The position numbers were made by a program, and so were the translations under genes. DNA of 43,827 nt from Enterobacterales bacterium (lineage in GTDB: Bacteria; Pseudomonadota; Gammaproteobacteria; Enterobacterales; Enterobacteriaceae), in the NCBI GenBank assembly GCA_003864575.1, contig BHES01000015.1, positions 1-43,827 on the forward strand. Reading direction: 5' to 3'. Below are positions 18,402 to 27,669 of this stretch, piece after piece. The first letter of the stretch is position 1; each line of letters begins with the position of its first letter. The notes below the pieces were generated by a model. The model was not told the origin of the DNA. It saw nothing but the letters and a program-made list of their open reading frames with translations, and made no database searches.

Positions 18402-18675
18402 CTTACGCTGGTCAGTATTTTAGGAATCGGTATCATTGCCCTGAGGATTAAAGTCTGGCCTGATGTATCTTGTTGATGAGCGAAGGATATTTTCAGTTGA
18501 TTCATCCCTGACTTACGGAATCTAATATTGTTATCAGGAGAGCAAATTGAGGCGGTTTTCCCTGCGCTGAGATAAGTTTTCCTCGATAAATTATATTTAA
18601 TAAGTTACAGCATCTTTCAAATACACTTTTTTTTTACCTGCTTTTGGTTTTTAAATTCACCATATTTATACATCG

Positions 18676-18692
18676 CATTAACATTAATTAAA
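18676..18692. promoter_or_regulatory. Possible ArcA-binding repeats upstream of cyoA
   Basis: CATTAACATTAATTAAA carries two tandem ATTAAY units and resembles the ArcA direct-repeat consensus (GTTAATTAAATGTTA or its complement). E. coli cyo is repressed by ArcA. The site is about 220 bp before the predicted transcription start, so it could be one of several upstream sites. The match is partial. Confidence 0.35.
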
Positions 18693-18803
18693 CTTACCCA
18701 AAACATTACACTTCGTGTTAAATATTCCCTCTGAGTGCTATACCTTGTTTTTGCTCACCATAGTGAAAGATCCCACCGCAACATATTGTTGACACTCAGA
18801 AAT

Positions 18804-18820
18804 TGTCACTCTCCGTGACA
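18804..18820. promoter_or_regulatory. Inverted repeat TGTCAC-N5-GTGACA upstream of cyoA
   Basis: Two exact 6-bp arms with a 5-bp spacer, and further GTGAC/GACAC half-sites on both sides (18791-18828). The centre is about 100 bp before the predicted transcription start. It does not fit the 16-bp CRP spacing, and I cannot name the protein. Confidence 0.35.
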
Positions 18821-18876
18821 TCTGTGACCCCGTTAACATAAAGTGGCAGAGGCTTGCTGACACTTCCTTAAGCGTG

Positions 18877-18905
18877 TTTACAGTACTGCAACCTTCCCGT
18901 AAAAT
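18877..18905 (+). promoter_or_regulatory. Sigma70 promoter of the cyo operon
   Basis: TTTACA, 17-bp spacer, TAAAAT: five of six matches in each hexamer. Transcription would begin near 18912, about 45 nt before the cyoA start codon. Confidence 0.65.
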
Positions 18906-18955
18906 GCCCGCACACATGGAGCGACAATAGAGCCCTGATTTATTGAGGTCGTTAG

Positions 18956-19909
18956 ATGAGACTTAAGAAATACAATAAAAGTATTGGGATGTTGTCCTTA
19001 TTTGCCTCTGCGTTAATGTTAAGCGGTTGCAATACGGCATTGATGGATCCCAAAGGAGCAATTGGACTCGAGCAGAGAACACTGATTTTAACCGCAATCG
19101 GCTTGATGCTGATCGTCGTTATCCCAGTGATTATCATGGCCTTGGCGTTTGCCTGGAAGTATCGTGCTTCTAACACAAATGCTAAGTACAGCCCGGACTG
19201 GTCCCATTCCAACAAAATCGAAGCCGTGGTTTGGACAGTTCCGATTATCATTATTGCCATTTTGGCAACGATAACCTGGAAAACCACTCATGCGCTTGAT
19301 CCGTTCAAGCCTATCGTATCTGACCAAAAAACAATGACGGTTGAAGTCGTTGCTCTGGACTGGAAATGGTTATTCATTTATCCAGAACAAGGTATCGCGA
19401 CTGTTAACGAATTGGTTATTCCTAAAGATGTTCCGGTTCAGTTCAAAGTCACCTCTAACTCAGTGATGAACTCGTTCTTTATTCCTCAGTTAGGCGGGCA
19501 GATTTACGCGATGGCCGGTATGCAGACTCAGTTGCATTTGATTGCAAATGAAGCTGGCACCTATAAAGGCATCTCGGCAAACTTCAGTGGCCGCGGTTTC
19601 TCTGGCATGAAGTTCAACGCAATTGCGACCCCAACCCGTGCCGATTTCGACACATGGGTAGCGAAAGTGAAGACTGCGCCTAATCAGCTGGCAACCACTG
19701 ACGACTTCAACAAACTGGCAGCCGATAGTATCGACAACCCGGTTGAATATTTCGCCAGCGTCAAACCTGATTTGTTCAAAGAGATCATTGGCAAATTCAT
19801 GGGTGATATGAACATGCACAAAGGCCAGACCATGCCTATGCCAGCAGGCACAGACATGAAAGGCATGGACATGGGCGATCATGCTCACGCAGCCGGAGCC
19901 GAGGAATAA
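18956..19909 (+). CDS. cyoA: Cytochrome bo3 ubiquinol oxidase subunit II (CyoA)
   Basis: 317 aa lipoprotein subunit of the proton-pumping quinol oxidase. The signal peptide ends in LMLSGC (lipidated Cys25). Two transmembrane helices follow (about 45-67 and 88-107), then a periplasmic cupredoxin-fold domain ([20 protein letters not shown]) that lacks the CuA ligands, as in quinol rather than cytochrome c oxidases. The C-terminus is rich in Met and His ([19 protein letters not shown]). GAGGT precedes the ATG. It is the first gene of a tight operon; cyoB starts 3 bp after its stop. Confidence 0.98.
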   Translation: MRLKKYNKSIGMLSLFASALMLSGCNTALMDPKGAIGLEQRTLILTAIGLMLIVVIPVIIMALAFAWKYRASNTNAKYSPDWSHSNKIEAVVWTVPIIIIAILATITWKTTHALDPFKPIVSDQKTMTVEVVALDWKWLFIYPEQGIATVNELVIPKDVPVQFKVTSNSVMNSFFIPQLGGQIYAMAGMQTQLHLIANEAGTYKGISANFSGRGFSGMKFNAIATPTRADFDTWVAKVKTAPNQLATTDDFNKLAADSIDNPVEYFASVKPDLFKEIIGKFMGDMNMHKGQTMPMPAGTDMKGMDMGDHAHAAGAEE

Positions 19910-19912
19910 ACG

Positions 19913-21904
19913 ATGTTCGGAAAATTAACGCTTGATTCGGTTCCGTATCATGAACCGATTATCATGGTCACCGTTGCCGCGATAATTCTGGGTGGTTTAG
20001 CCGTTGTGGCTGGCATCACCTATTTCGGCAAATGGAAGTATTTGTGGACTGAATGGATCACATCCGTTGACCACAAAAAATTAGGTATCATGTACATCAT
20101 TCTGGCCTTCGTCATGCTGTTGCGTGGCTTTGCCGATGCCGTCATGATGCGTAGCCAGCAGGTTCTTGCCTCCGCTGGCGAACCGGGCTTCCTACCGCCT
20201 CATCACTACGACCAAATATTTACCGCGCACGGCGTGATCATGATCTTCTTCATGGCGATGCCTTTCGTTATCGGTCTGATGAACGTGGTTGTTCCGCTAC
20301 AAATCGGTGCCCGCGACGTTGCGTTCCCGTTCCTGAACAACATCAGCTTCTGGTTCACCGCCGCTGCTGTGATCCTTATCAACATCTCTCTGGGTGTCGG
20401 TGAGTTCGCACAGACCGGTTGGTTGGCCTATCCGCCGTTGTCAGGTAAGGAGTACAGCCCGGGAGTCGGGGTCGATTACTGGATATGGAGTCTACAGATA
20501 TCCGGTATAGGGACCTTGCTGACCGGTGTTAACTTCTTCGCCACCATCCTCAAGATGCGTGCGCCTGGTATGCCGCTGATGAAAATGCCGGTATTTACCT
20601 GGGCTGCACTGTGTACCAACGTCCTGATTATCGTGTCGTTCCCAATTCTGACTGTTACCGTTGCGTTGTTGACCCTGGATCGCTATCTGGGCACCCATTT
20701 CTTCACGAATGATATGGGCGGCAACATGATGATGTACATCAACCTGATTTGGGCCTGGGGCCATCCGGAAGTGTACATTTTGGTTCTGCCAGTGTTTGGG
20801 GTGTTCTCGGAAGTTACCGCGACCTTCTCCAAAAAACGTCTGTTCGGCTACACCTCACTGGTATGGGCAACCATCGCCATTACCGTGCTGTCATTCGTCG
20901 TTTGGCTACACCACTTCTTCACCATGGGTTCAGGCGCCAACGTCAATGCCTTCTTCGGCATCATGACGATGATCATTTCTATCCCGACTGGGGTAAAAAT
21001 CTTCAACTGGCTGTTCACCATGTACCAGGGCCGTATCCAGCTTAACGCTGCGATGCTGTGGACCATCGGCTTCATCATCACCTTCTCCGTGGGTGGTATG
21101 ACCGGCGTTCTGCTGGCGGTTCCGGGTGCGGACTTCGTGCTGCACAACAGTCTGTTCCTGATTGCCCACTTCCATAACGTGATTATCGGTGGTGTGGTGT
21201 TCGGTTGCTTCGCAGGCCTGACTTACTGGTTCCCTAAATCCTTCGGCTTCACGCTGAACGAAAAATGGGGCGTACGTTCATTCTGGTGCTGGATCATCGG
21301 CTTCTTCGTTGCCTTCATGCCGCTCTACATTCTGGGCTTCATGGGCATGACTCGTCGTGTCAGCCAGAATATCGATCCTGAGTTCCACACACTGCTGGTT
21401 ATCGCAGCCTGTGGCGCCGCGTTGATTGCACTGGGTATCCTGTGTCAGTTGATCATGATCTTCGTCAGCGTACGTGACCGCGATCAAAACCGCGATCTGA
21501 CCGGCGATCCATGGGGCGCACGTACTCTGGAGTGGTCCACGTCTTCACCTCCTCCGTTCTACAACTTCGCTATCGTGCCTCAAGTACACGACCGTGATGC
21601 ATTCTGGGACATGAAAGAGAAAGGCGAAGCTTATGTAAAACCGGCTAAATATGAAAAAATTCATATGCCACGCAACAGCGGCGCAGGCTTCATCATCGCC
21701 ATGCTCAGCCTGGTCAGCGGTTTCGCATTAATCTGGGACATCTGGTGGTTGGCGCTCGTGACCTTCATCGGCATCGTTGTGACCTGGATTGTGAAAAGCT
21801 TCGATGAAGATGTTGATTACTACGTTTCGGTTGAAGAAGTCGAACGTATCGAGAACCAGCATTTTGAACAAATCAGCAAAGCAGGCGTGAAACATGGCAA
21901 CTGA
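19913..21904 (+). CDS. cyoB: Cytochrome bo3 ubiquinol oxidase subunit I (CyoB)
   Basis: 663 aa, exactly the E. coli length. This catalytic subunit holds the low-spin heme b and the heme o3-CuB centre. Ligands are visible at the standard positions: His106 and His421 (heme b), His419 (heme o3), and His284, His333 and His334 (CuB), with Tyr288 in [12 protein letters not shown] for the His-Tyr cross-link. The quinol-site residues Arg71, Asp75 and His98 are present. It has 15 transmembrane helices in the family. Its last 11 bases overlap cyoC. Confidence 0.99.
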   Translation: MFGKLTLDSVPYHEPIIMVTVAAIILGGLAVVAGITYFGKWKYLWTEWITSVDHKKLGIMYIILAFVMLLRGFADAVMMRSQQVLASAGEPGFLPPHHYDQIFTAHGVIMIFFMAMPFVIGLMNVVVPLQIGARDVAFPFLNNISFWFTAAAVILINISLGVGEFAQTGWLAYPPLSGKEYSPGVGVDYWIWSLQISGIGTLLTGVNFFATILKMRAPGMPLMKMPVFTWAALCTNVLIIVSFPILTVTVALLTLDRYLGTHFFTNDMGGNMMMYINLIWAWGHPEVYILVLPVFGVFSEVTATFSKKRLFGYTSLVWATIAITVLSFVVWLHHFFTMGSGANVNAFFGIMTMIISIPTGVKIFNWLFTMYQGRIQLNAAMLWTIGFIITFSVGGMTGVLLAVPGADFVLHNSLFLIAHFHNVIIGGVVFGCFAGLTYWFPKSFGFTLNEKWGVRSFWCWIIGFFVAFMPLYILGFMGMTRRVSQNIDPEFHTLLVIAACGAALIALGILCQLIMIFVSVRDRDQNRDLTGDPWGARTLEWSTSSPPPFYNFAIVPQVHDRDAFWDMKEKGEAYVKPAKYEKIHMPRNSGAGFIIAMLSLVSGFALIWDIWWLALVTFIGIVVTWIVKSFDEDVDYYVSVEEVERIENQHFEQISKAGVKHGN

Positions 21905-22511
21905 TACCCTGACTAACCACGACGCAGCCCATGCAGAGCATGGGCACCACGACGCAGGTGAAACTAAAGTCTTCGGCTTCTGGATCTACCTGATGAGCGA
22001 CTGCGTACTGTTTGCGAGCTTGTTCGCAACTTACGCGGTACTGGTGCACGGGACCGCTGGCGGCCCGACTGGTAAAGACATTTTCGAACTGCCGTTCGTT
22101 CTGGTCGAAACCTTCTTCCTGCTGTTTAGTAGTATTACTTACGGCATGGCGATGCTTGGCATGACCAAAGGCAGTGTAAAAGCTGTTAACGGTTGGTTGT
22201 TCATGACCTTCCTGTTTGGTCTTGGCTTCATCGGGATGGAGTTGTATGAATTCCATCACCTGATTAAAGAAGGCTTTGGTCCGGATCGCAGCGGTTTCCT
22301 GTCAGCCTTCTTTGCGCTGGTTGCCACTCACGGTATCCACGTAACCTGCGGTCTGATCTGGATCATCACGATGATGGTACAGGTAAGCCGCCGTGGTCTG
22401 ACTGCAGTTAACCAAACCCGTCTGATGTGTCTGAGTCTGTTCTGGCACTTCCTGGACGTAGTCTGGATCTGCGTATTCACCGTTGTTTACCTGCTGGGGG
22501 TATTAGGATGA
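21894..22511 (+). CDS. cyoC: Cytochrome bo3 ubiquinol oxidase subunit III (CyoC)
   Basis: 205 aa (204 in E. coli), five hydrophobic segments. The N-terminus is His-rich ([13 protein letters not shown]), then [21 protein letters not shown], the family signature. It supports assembly and stability of the oxidase. It overlaps the end of cyoB by 11 bases and shares ATGA with cyoD, so translation is coupled. Confidence 0.98.
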   Translation: MATDTLTNHDAAHAEHGHHDAGETKVFGFWIYLMSDCVLFASLFATYAVLVHGTAGGPTGKDIFELPFVLVETFFLLFSSITYGMAMLGMTKGSVKAVNGWLFMTFLFGLGFIGMELYEFHHLIKEGFGPDRSGFLSAFFALVATHGIHVTCGLIWIITMMVQVSRRGLTAVNQTRLMCLSLFWHFLDVVWICVFTVVYLLGVLG

Positions 22512-22840
22512 GTCATTCTGCAACTTCCCATGGCGGCGCAAGCCACGGCAGCGTGAAGTCATACCTGATTGGCTTCATCCTGTCAGTTATCTTGACGGTT
22601 ATCCCGTTTGCCATGGTGATGAGCGACACTGCTTCGCATTCGCTGATCATTGGCACCGTGGTTGCCTCCGCGGTCATCCAGATCGTGGTCCATCTTGTGT
22701 ACTTCCTGCATTTAAGTACTGCGTCGGAAGCACGCTGGAACCTGGTGGCATTTCTGTTCACCGCTGTGATTATCTTTATCGTCGTTGTGGGCTCATTGTG
22801 GATTATGTATAACCTCAACCTCAATATGATGGTCAGTTAA
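22508..22840 (+). CDS. cyoD: Cytochrome bo3 ubiquinol oxidase subunit IV (CyoD)
   Basis: 110 aa (109 in E. coli), three transmembrane helices, with a His/Ser-rich start ([15 protein letters not shown]). The ATG at 22508 overlaps the cyoC stop as ATGA; the longer frame from 22427 lies inside cyoC and is not used. The motif VHLVYFLHL is conserved. It assists assembly of the oxidase. Confidence 0.98.
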   Translation: MSHSATSHGGASHGSVKSYLIGFILSVILTVIPFAMVMSDTASHSLIIGTVVASAVIQIVVHLVYFLHLSTASEARWNLVAFLFTAVIIFIVVVGSLWIMYNLNLNMMVS

Positions 22841-22855
22841 AGAGCCGAGCTGCAC

Positions 22856-23743
22856 GTGATGATTAAGCAATACCTGCAAGTAACGAAACCAGGAATTATT
22901 TTCGGTAACTTAATTTCTGTCATCGGGGGATTCCTCCTTGCTGCCAAAGGCAGCATCGACTTCCCACTCTTTCTCTCCACGCTGGTGGGTGTTTCGCTGG
23001 TCGTTGCATCGGGTTGTGTCTTTAACAACTTCATCGACCGCGACATCGACCGGATCATGGAAAGAACGAAAAACCGGGTCCTGGTGATGGGGCTTATACC
23101 ACCGAAAACAACCCTGGTTTACGCGACTATTCTGGGTATTGTGGGCTTTGCGTTGCTGTATCTCGGCGCTAATCCGCTGGCGATGTGGCTGGCAGTGATG
23201 GGCTTTGTGGTTTATGTCGGCGTTTATAGTCTGTACATGAAACGCAAATCGGTTTACGGCACGTTGGTCGGTAGCTTGTCAGGCGCTGCGCCTCCGGTTA
23301 TTGGTTACTGTGCCGTAACCGGCCAGTTCGATATGGGCGCGGCAATCCTGCTGCTGATCTTTAGCCTGTGGCAGATGCCGCACTCGTACGCGATTGCCAT
23401 TTTCCGCTTTAAAGATTATCAGGCAGCAGGGATCCCGGTTCTGCCAGTGGTGAAAGGAATTTCCGTCGCCAAGCATCATATTACCGTCTACATTCTGGCG
23501 TTTATGATTGCGACGCTGATGCTGACCCTGAGCGGTTACGCAGGTTACAAATACCTGATCGTTGCTGCCGCTGTGAGTATCTGGTGGCTGGGCATGGCGC
23601 TGAAAGGTTACAAAGCTGAAAACGATATTATCTGGGCGAGAAAGCTGTTTGGGTTCTCTATCATCACAATTATGTCGCTTAGCTTTATGATGTCTGTTGA
23701 TTTTAATTCAGCACCGACATCCATGTTGACCTACGTCTGGTAA
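22856..23743 (+). CDS. cyoE: Protoheme IX farnesyltransferase (heme O synthase) CyoE
   Basis: 295 aa (296 in E. coli), UbiA-type prenyltransferase with about nine transmembrane helices. It transfers farnesyl from farnesyl diphosphate (made by IspA, also encoded in this window) to heme b to give heme O for CyoB. The Asp-rich motif [18 protein letters not shown] binds Mg-diphosphate, and the second loop is [19 protein letters not shown]. The start is GTG (22856) or the adjacent ATG (22859); both fit the family. It ends the operon, followed by a strong terminator. Confidence 0.98.
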   Translation: MMIKQYLQVTKPGIIFGNLISVIGGFLLAAKGSIDFPLFLSTLVGVSLVVASGCVFNNFIDRDIDRIMERTKNRVLVMGLIPPKTTLVYATILGIVGFALLYLGANPLAMWLAVMGFVVYVGVYSLYMKRKSVYGTLVGSLSGAAPPVIGYCAVTGQFDMGAAILLLIFSLWQMPHSYAIAIFRFKDYQAAGIPVLPVVKGISVAKHHITVYILAFMIATLMLTLSGYAGYKYLIVAAAVSIWWLGMALKGYKAENDIIWARKLFGFSIITIMSLSFMMSVDFNSAPTSMLTYVW

Positions 23744-23794
23744 CCCTCGCGGTTCACCTGGCACTCTGCCGTTCATCTTGAAAGCAGCACACTG

Positions 23795-23826
23795 AAAGGC
23801 CAGTAGCGATACTGGCCTTTTCTTTT
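23795..23826 (+). terminator. Rho-independent terminator of cyoABCDE
   Basis: AAAGGCCAGTA, loop GCGA, TACTGGCCTTT (perfect 11 bp), then TCTTTT. It lies 51 bp after the cyoE stop. Confidence 0.9.
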
Positions 23827-23873
23827 CCCGCGCCGGACAGTAATCATCGTAATATCTACTAAAGATCCATCGT

Positions 23874-23903
23874 TTTACCCTGACTGGCTAACCGCTCTAC
23901 AAT
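23874..23903 (+). promoter_or_regulatory. Sigma70 promoter of yajR
   Basis: TTTACC, 18-bp spacer, TACAAT. It lies between the cyo terminator and the yajR start, with a leader of about 20 nt. Confidence 0.5.
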
Positions 23904-23931
23904 GGTCGGATTGTAATTTTGAGGTAGTAAT

Positions 23932-25296
23932 GTGAACGATAACCAAATGACCCCGCAGGAAAGCCGGGCGACGTGGGGATTAGGGGCAGTTTTCTCCTTG
24001 CGTATGCTTGGCATGTTTATGGTACTGCCCGTCCTGACCACTTACGGTATGGCTCTGTCAGGAGCCAGTGAAACCCTTATCGGCATTGCTATTGGCATCT
24101 ATGGACTGGCCCAGGCCGTCTTCCAAATTCCTTTCGGCCTGCTGTCTGATCGCGTGGGACGTAAACCCCTGATCGTCTTCGGTTTGATTATCTTCTGCAT
24201 CGGCAGCGTGGTCGCCGCCTCGACCGACTCCATCTGGGGTGTGATCATCGGCCGTGCGATGCAGGGATCCGGGGCCATTGCCGCCGCCGTTATGGCGCTA
24301 CTTTCAGACCTGACACGGGAACAGAACCGTACTAAAGCCATGGCATTTATCGGCATCAGCTTCGGCGTGACCTTCGCCATCGCCATGGTACTCGGCCCAA
24401 TTATTACCCACGCCTGGGGATTACACGCCCTGTTCTGGGCGATTGCGGGACTGACGCTGGTCGCCATTGTGATCACTCTGATGGTGGTCCCCTCCCCTGC
24501 CACGCATCTGCTCAACCGCGAGTCGAGCATGGTCAAAGGCAGCTTTGGCAAAGTGTTATCCAACGGCAAACTGCTGAAACTCAACTTTGGCATTCTGTGT
24601 TTACATATCTTGCTGATGTCGAGTTTCGTTGTGTTGCCGCAGGTGATGGAACAGGCGGGATTCCCGCCGAGTGAGCACTGGCGCGTCTATCTGGTCACCA
24701 TGTTGGTCTCTTTCGTCGCGGTTATTCCCGTGATTATCTACGCCGAGAAGAAGCGCCATATGAAGCAGGTCTTCATGGGCTGCGTGGCCGTGATTTTATT
24801 AGCCGAAATCGTGCTGTGGTACGCCGGTCTGCGCCTGTGGGTAGTGATTGCCGGTATTCAACTGTTCTTCTTGGCCTTCAACGTGATGGAAGCGATTTTA
24901 CCCTCGCTTATCAGTAAGGAATCCCCTGCGGGTTACAAAGGAACGGCAATGGGGATTTACTCCACCAGCCAGTTTCTTGGCGTCGCCATCGGCGGCAGCC
25001 TGGGGGGTTTTGTTTATGGTCATGCGGGCGCCGGTGCGGTATTCCTCGCCTGCGCCGCAATCGCCGTTGTCTGGCTGATTGTCAGTTCCACCATGAGCGA
25101 ACCGCCTTACGTCAGCAGCCTGCGCATCACGCTTTCTGAACTGGCCGTTAAAGATTCAGCACTTGAAGCCCGCATCAAAGCACAACCCGGCGTGGCCGAA
25201 GCCGTTGTGGTACCAGAAGAGTTGAGTGCTTACGTCAAAGTGGATACCAAACAGACTAACCGTAAAAAACTGGAACAGCTGGTTGCTGTCGTCTGA
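23932..25296 (+). CDS. yajR: Major facilitator transporter YajR
   Basis: 454 aa, same length as E. coli YajR. Twelve transmembrane helices; motif A is GLLSDRVGRKPLI between helices 2 and 3. After helix 12 a soluble domain of about 65 residues (ISELAVKDSALEARIKAQPG-like, ending KLEQLVAVV) matches the YAM domain, a ferredoxin-like fold special to YajR. The substrate is unknown; a proton-driven drug efflux role is inferred from the family. The start is GTG with GAGGT upstream. It is convergent with yajQ across a shared terminator. Confidence 0.96.
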   Translation: MNDNQMTPQESRATWGLGAVFSLRMLGMFMVLPVLTTYGMALSGASETLIGIAIGIYGLAQAVFQIPFGLLSDRVGRKPLIVFGLIIFCIGSVVAASTDSIWGVIIGRAMQGSGAIAAAVMALLSDLTREQNRTKAMAFIGISFGVTFAIAMVLGPIITHAWGLHALFWAIAGLTLVAIVITLMVVPSPATHLLNRESSMVKGSFGKVLSNGKLLKLNFGILCLHILLMSSFVVLPQVMEQAGFPPSEHWRVYLVTMLVSFVAVIPVIIYAEKKRHMKQVFMGCVAVILLAEIVLWYAGLRLWVVIAGIQLFFLAFNVMEAILPSLISKESPAGYKGTAMGIYSTSQFLGVAIGGSLGGFVYGHAGAGAVFLACAAIAVVWLIVSSTMSEPPYVSSLRITLSELAVKDSALEARIKAQPGVAEAVVVPEELSAYVKVDTKQTNRKKLEQLVAVV

Positions 25297-25313
25297 CGGT
25301 ATCAGCAGACAAC

Positions 25314-25345
25314 AAAAAAGGACGCTAACCTCAGCGTCCTTTTTC
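25314..25345. terminator. Bidirectional terminator between yajR and yajQ
   Basis: AAAAAGGACGCT, 6-base loop, AGCGTCCTTTTT: a perfect 12-bp stem with A- and T-tracts on both sides, placed between convergent genes. Confidence 0.9.
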
Positions 25346-25362
25346 ATTTATGCAGCAACAAC

Positions 25363-25854
25363 TCAGTCGCGGAAGTTTTTAAACTGGAAAGGCTGGCCTA
25401 AATCGCCATTGCGTACCAGCGCCATCACGGCTTGCAAATCATCACGCGCTTTGCCGGTCACGCGAACTTCGTCGCCCTGAACCTGTGCCTGCACTTTGAT
25501 TTTACTGTCTTTGATAAGCTTGACGATCTTCTTTGCCAACGCGGATTCAATCCCGGAATGCAGTTTGGCAGTCACACTGTAAGTTTTACCGCTGTGCTCC
25601 ATCTGCTCAGGCACCTCGAGCGCCCCGCCTTCAATACTGCGTTTTGCCAGTTTCTCACGCAGAATATCCACCAGTTGGTTAACCTGGAAATCAGATTCAC
25701 TGGCGCACTTGATAGCCTCGTCCTTTTCGTTCAGCTCAAAACTGGCAGTAATGTTACGAAAATCCCAACGAGTGGTCAGTTCACGGCTGGCATTTTCGAC
25801 CGCATTACGGACTTCCTGCATGTCAATTTCGGAAACAATGTCGAATGACGGCAT
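25363..25854 (-). CDS. yajQ: YajQ family nucleotide-binding protein
   Basis: 163 aa, the usual family size, starting [22 protein letters not shown]. It has two ferredoxin-like halves; [24 protein letters not shown] is the conserved C-terminal stretch. E. coli YajQ binds nucleotides or tRNA in vitro, and the Xanthomonas homologue is a cyclic di-GMP effector that works with a LysR regulator; which applies here is open. It is divergent from panE, and a good promoter is visible upstream. Confidence 0.96.
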   Translation of the reverse strand: MPSFDIVSEIDMQEVRNAVENASRELTTRWDFRNITASFELNEKDEAIKCASESDFQVNQLVDILREKLAKRSIEGGALEVPEQMEHSGKTYSVTAKLHSGIESALAKKIVKLIKDSKIKVQAQVQGDEVRVTGKARDDLQAVMALVRNGDLGQPFQFKNFRD

Positions 25855-25916
25855 AATCGTTTCTCCCTGGGATATTAACCCATGTCGTTATGATGATAAG
25901 TCGTTTGATGGCGTGC

Positions 25917-25945
25917 ATAATACCGCCTTCGCTCTTTGATGCCAA
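25917..25945 (-). promoter_or_regulatory. Sigma70 promoter of yajQ
   Basis: On the minus strand TTGGCA, 17-bp spacer, TATTAT. The leader would be about 55 nt. Confidence 0.6.
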
Positions 25946-26004
25946 AAACAAGCCGCATACTTTTGCAGATTGACGTCCCCTCAGGCATTAAATGCCCAAA
26001 TAAA

Positions 26005-26020
26005 TGTGACGCATCGCACA
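26005..26020. promoter_or_regulatory. Possible CRP site upstream of panE
   Basis: AAATGTGACGCATCGCACAAA fits TGTGA-N6-TCACA with one mismatch, and the flanking AAA matches the extended site. A -10-like TATACT lies at 26027-26032, which would place CRP over the promoter, so the effect could be repression. Seen by eye only. Confidence 0.4.
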
Positions 26021-26039
26021 AACAGCTATACTAAAAAAC

Positions 26040-26064
26040 ACAAATAAATAACAAATAAATAACA
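26040..26064. repeat. Short AT-rich tandem repeat before panE
   Basis: ACAAATAAATA occurs twice in direct succession (26040-26050 and 26051-26061), followed by ACA. It falls just downstream of the TATACT element in the presumed panE leader. Confidence 0.6.
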
Positions 26065-26113
26065 TTAAATTCGATTTACTGAGTGTGTTCGATTCAATTG
26101 CTCAGGAGGCATA

Positions 26114-27025
26114 ATGAAGATTACAGTACTTGGCTGCGGTGCACTGGGCCAACTATGGCTTTCCACCCTGTACAACCAGGGACATGATGTCCAGGGCTGG
26201 ATCCGCATTCCACAACCGTTCTGCGCCGTGAATGTGATCGGCATCGATGGCACGGCATTTAACCGTAACTTACCCACCAACGATCCCCAGCATCTGGCTG
26301 AAAGCGAACTGTTGTTAGTGACCCTTAAAGCCTGGCAGGTTTCCGGCGCGGTCAGCGCGTTAATGCCCATGCTTAATGATAACTGCACCTTACTTTTGCT
26401 GCACAACGGTATGGGAGCAGGTGAAGAGTTACCCTCTAACCGCTTCTCGATTTTGCAAGGCGCCACCACCCACGCGGCCCGTCACGAAGGCAATGCGATT
26501 ATCCACGTAGCCAGCGGCGTAACTCATATTGGCCCGACCTCTGCGCGCGGCGCAGCTGCCAGCCATCTGGCCGATGTACTGCACAACGCCCTGCCCGACG
26601 TCGCCTGGCACAATAACATCTACCCTTCGCTGTGGAATAAGCTGGCGGTCAACTGTGTGATTAACCCGCTCACCGCCCTGCATAACTGCACCAATGGTGA
26701 TCTTATTGCGTACCCGTCTGAAATCGAACAAATCTGTGCCGAAGTCGCCGACGTAATGGCGATTGAAGGGTATCAGACGCGTGTGGAAACCCTGCTGAGC
26801 TATGTTTATCAGGTGATCGATACCACGTCGGCCAATCACTCGTCGATGCTGCAGGACATCCGTACCCAGCGTCATACCGAAATTGATTACATTAACGGTT
26901 ATGTGATTCGCCGCGCGCGCAAGCACGGGCTCTCGTTGCCGGCTAATACCCGTTTATTTGAACAGATTAAAAGAAAGGAAAATGACTATGATCGTTTCAG
27001 TTCTGGTCTGCCTGGCACCTGGTAG
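26114..27025 (+). CDS. panE: 2-dehydropantoate 2-reductase (ketopantoate reductase) PanE
   Basis: 303 aa as in E. coli. It reduces ketopantoate to pantoate with NADPH in coenzyme A biosynthesis. The Rossmann motif GCGALG is at residues 7-12. The catalytic Lys is in [16 protein letters not shown], and the substrate-binding segment [22 protein letters not shown] is conserved. AGGAGG precedes the ATG. Its last 38 bases overlap yajL in another frame, so the two are translated from one message. Confidence 0.98.
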   Translation: MKITVLGCGALGQLWLSTLYNQGHDVQGWIRIPQPFCAVNVIGIDGTAFNRNLPTNDPQHLAESELLLVTLKAWQVSGAVSALMPMLNDNCTLLLLHNGMGAGEELPSNRFSILQGATTHAARHEGNAIIHVASGVTHIGPTSARGAAASHLADVLHNALPDVAWHNNIYPSLWNKLAVNCVINPLTALHNCTNGDLIAYPSEIEQICAEVADVMAIEGYQTRVETLLSYVYQVIDTTSANHSSMLQDIRTQRHTEIDYINGYVIRRARKHGLSLPANTRLFEQIKRKENDYDRFSSGLPGTW

Positions 27026-27593
27026 CGAAGAGATTGAGGCCGTTACCGCCATCGATTTACTGGTTCGTGCAGGCGTAAAAGTCACGACAGCCAGCGTAGC
27101 GGGCGACGGTAACCTTGAGATCCTCTGCTCGCGCGGTGTACGTATTATGGCGGATGTTCTGCTGGTCGACGTCGCGGATAATCACTTTGATGCGATCGTT
27201 TTGCCCGGCGGCCTCAAAGGTGCGGAGTGTTTTCGCGACAGCCCATTGTTGGTCGAAACCGTCCGTCAGACCCATTTTGCAGGGAAAATTGTGGCGGCTA
27301 TTTGCGCGGCTCCTGCACTGGTACTGGAATATCACGACCTTTTCCCGATAGCCAACATGACCGGATTTCCGACGCTGAAAGAGAAAATCTCGCCGTCAAA
27401 ATGGTCCGATCGGCGCGTCATGTATGATCCGCGCGTTAATCTGCTGACTAGTCAGGGGCCGGGCAGTGCGATGGAGTTTACCCTCAAACTGATTGAGCTG
27501 CTGCTTGGCAGAGCCAAAGCGGCGGAGGTCGCGGCGCAGCTGGTGATGTCACCGGGAATTTATAACTTTACCGACGAAGGCGCACGGGAATAA
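26988..27593 (+). CDS. yajL: DJ-1/PfpI family protein YajL
   Basis: 201 aa (196 in E. coli). The start at [15 protein letters not shown] has AAGGA 8 bases upstream and puts the nucleophile at Cys106 (VAAICAAPA), the family position; upstream in-frame starts are badly spaced. YajL resembles human DJ-1 (PARK7). It protects against oxidative and carbonyl stress, described as a chaperone and as a deglycase; the deglycase activity is disputed. The active-site Glu (PGSEE) and the GGLKGAE turn are present. It overlaps panE by 38 bases. Confidence 0.96.
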   Translation: MIVSVLVCLAPGSEEIEAVTAIDLLVRAGVKVTTASVAGDGNLEILCSRGVRIMADVLLVDVADNHFDAIVLPGGLKGAECFRDSPLLVETVRQTHFAGKIVAAICAAPALVLEYHDLFPIANMTGFPTLKEKISPSKWSDRRVMYDPRVNLLTSQGPGSAMEFTLKLIELLLGRAKAAEVAAQLVMSPGIYNFTDEGARE

Positions 27594-27624
27594 CAGCACA
27601 CTGTTTCACTCGCCAACATGGCAT

Positions 27625-27657
27625 AAAAAAACCCGGCCAGGCCGGGTTTCTCTTTTC
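27625..27657. terminator. Bidirectional terminator between yajL and thiI
   Basis: AAACCCGG, loop CCAGG, CCGGGTTT, flanked by seven A on one side and TCTCTTTTC on the other. It serves yajL on plus and thiI on minus. Confidence 0.85.
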
Positions 27658-27669
27658 TTCATCCTAAAA

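Larger units (their letters stand above)
18402..18876. other. Long non-coding region upstream of cyoA
   Basis: About 475 bp, AT-rich from 18590 to 18720, with no credible ORF. It contains an ArcA-like repeat region and an exact inverted repeat (both listed separately). No clear terminator for ampG is visible. E. coli also has a long regulatory region here, because the cyo operon responds to oxygen (ArcA, Fnr), iron and carbon source. Confidence 0.5.
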
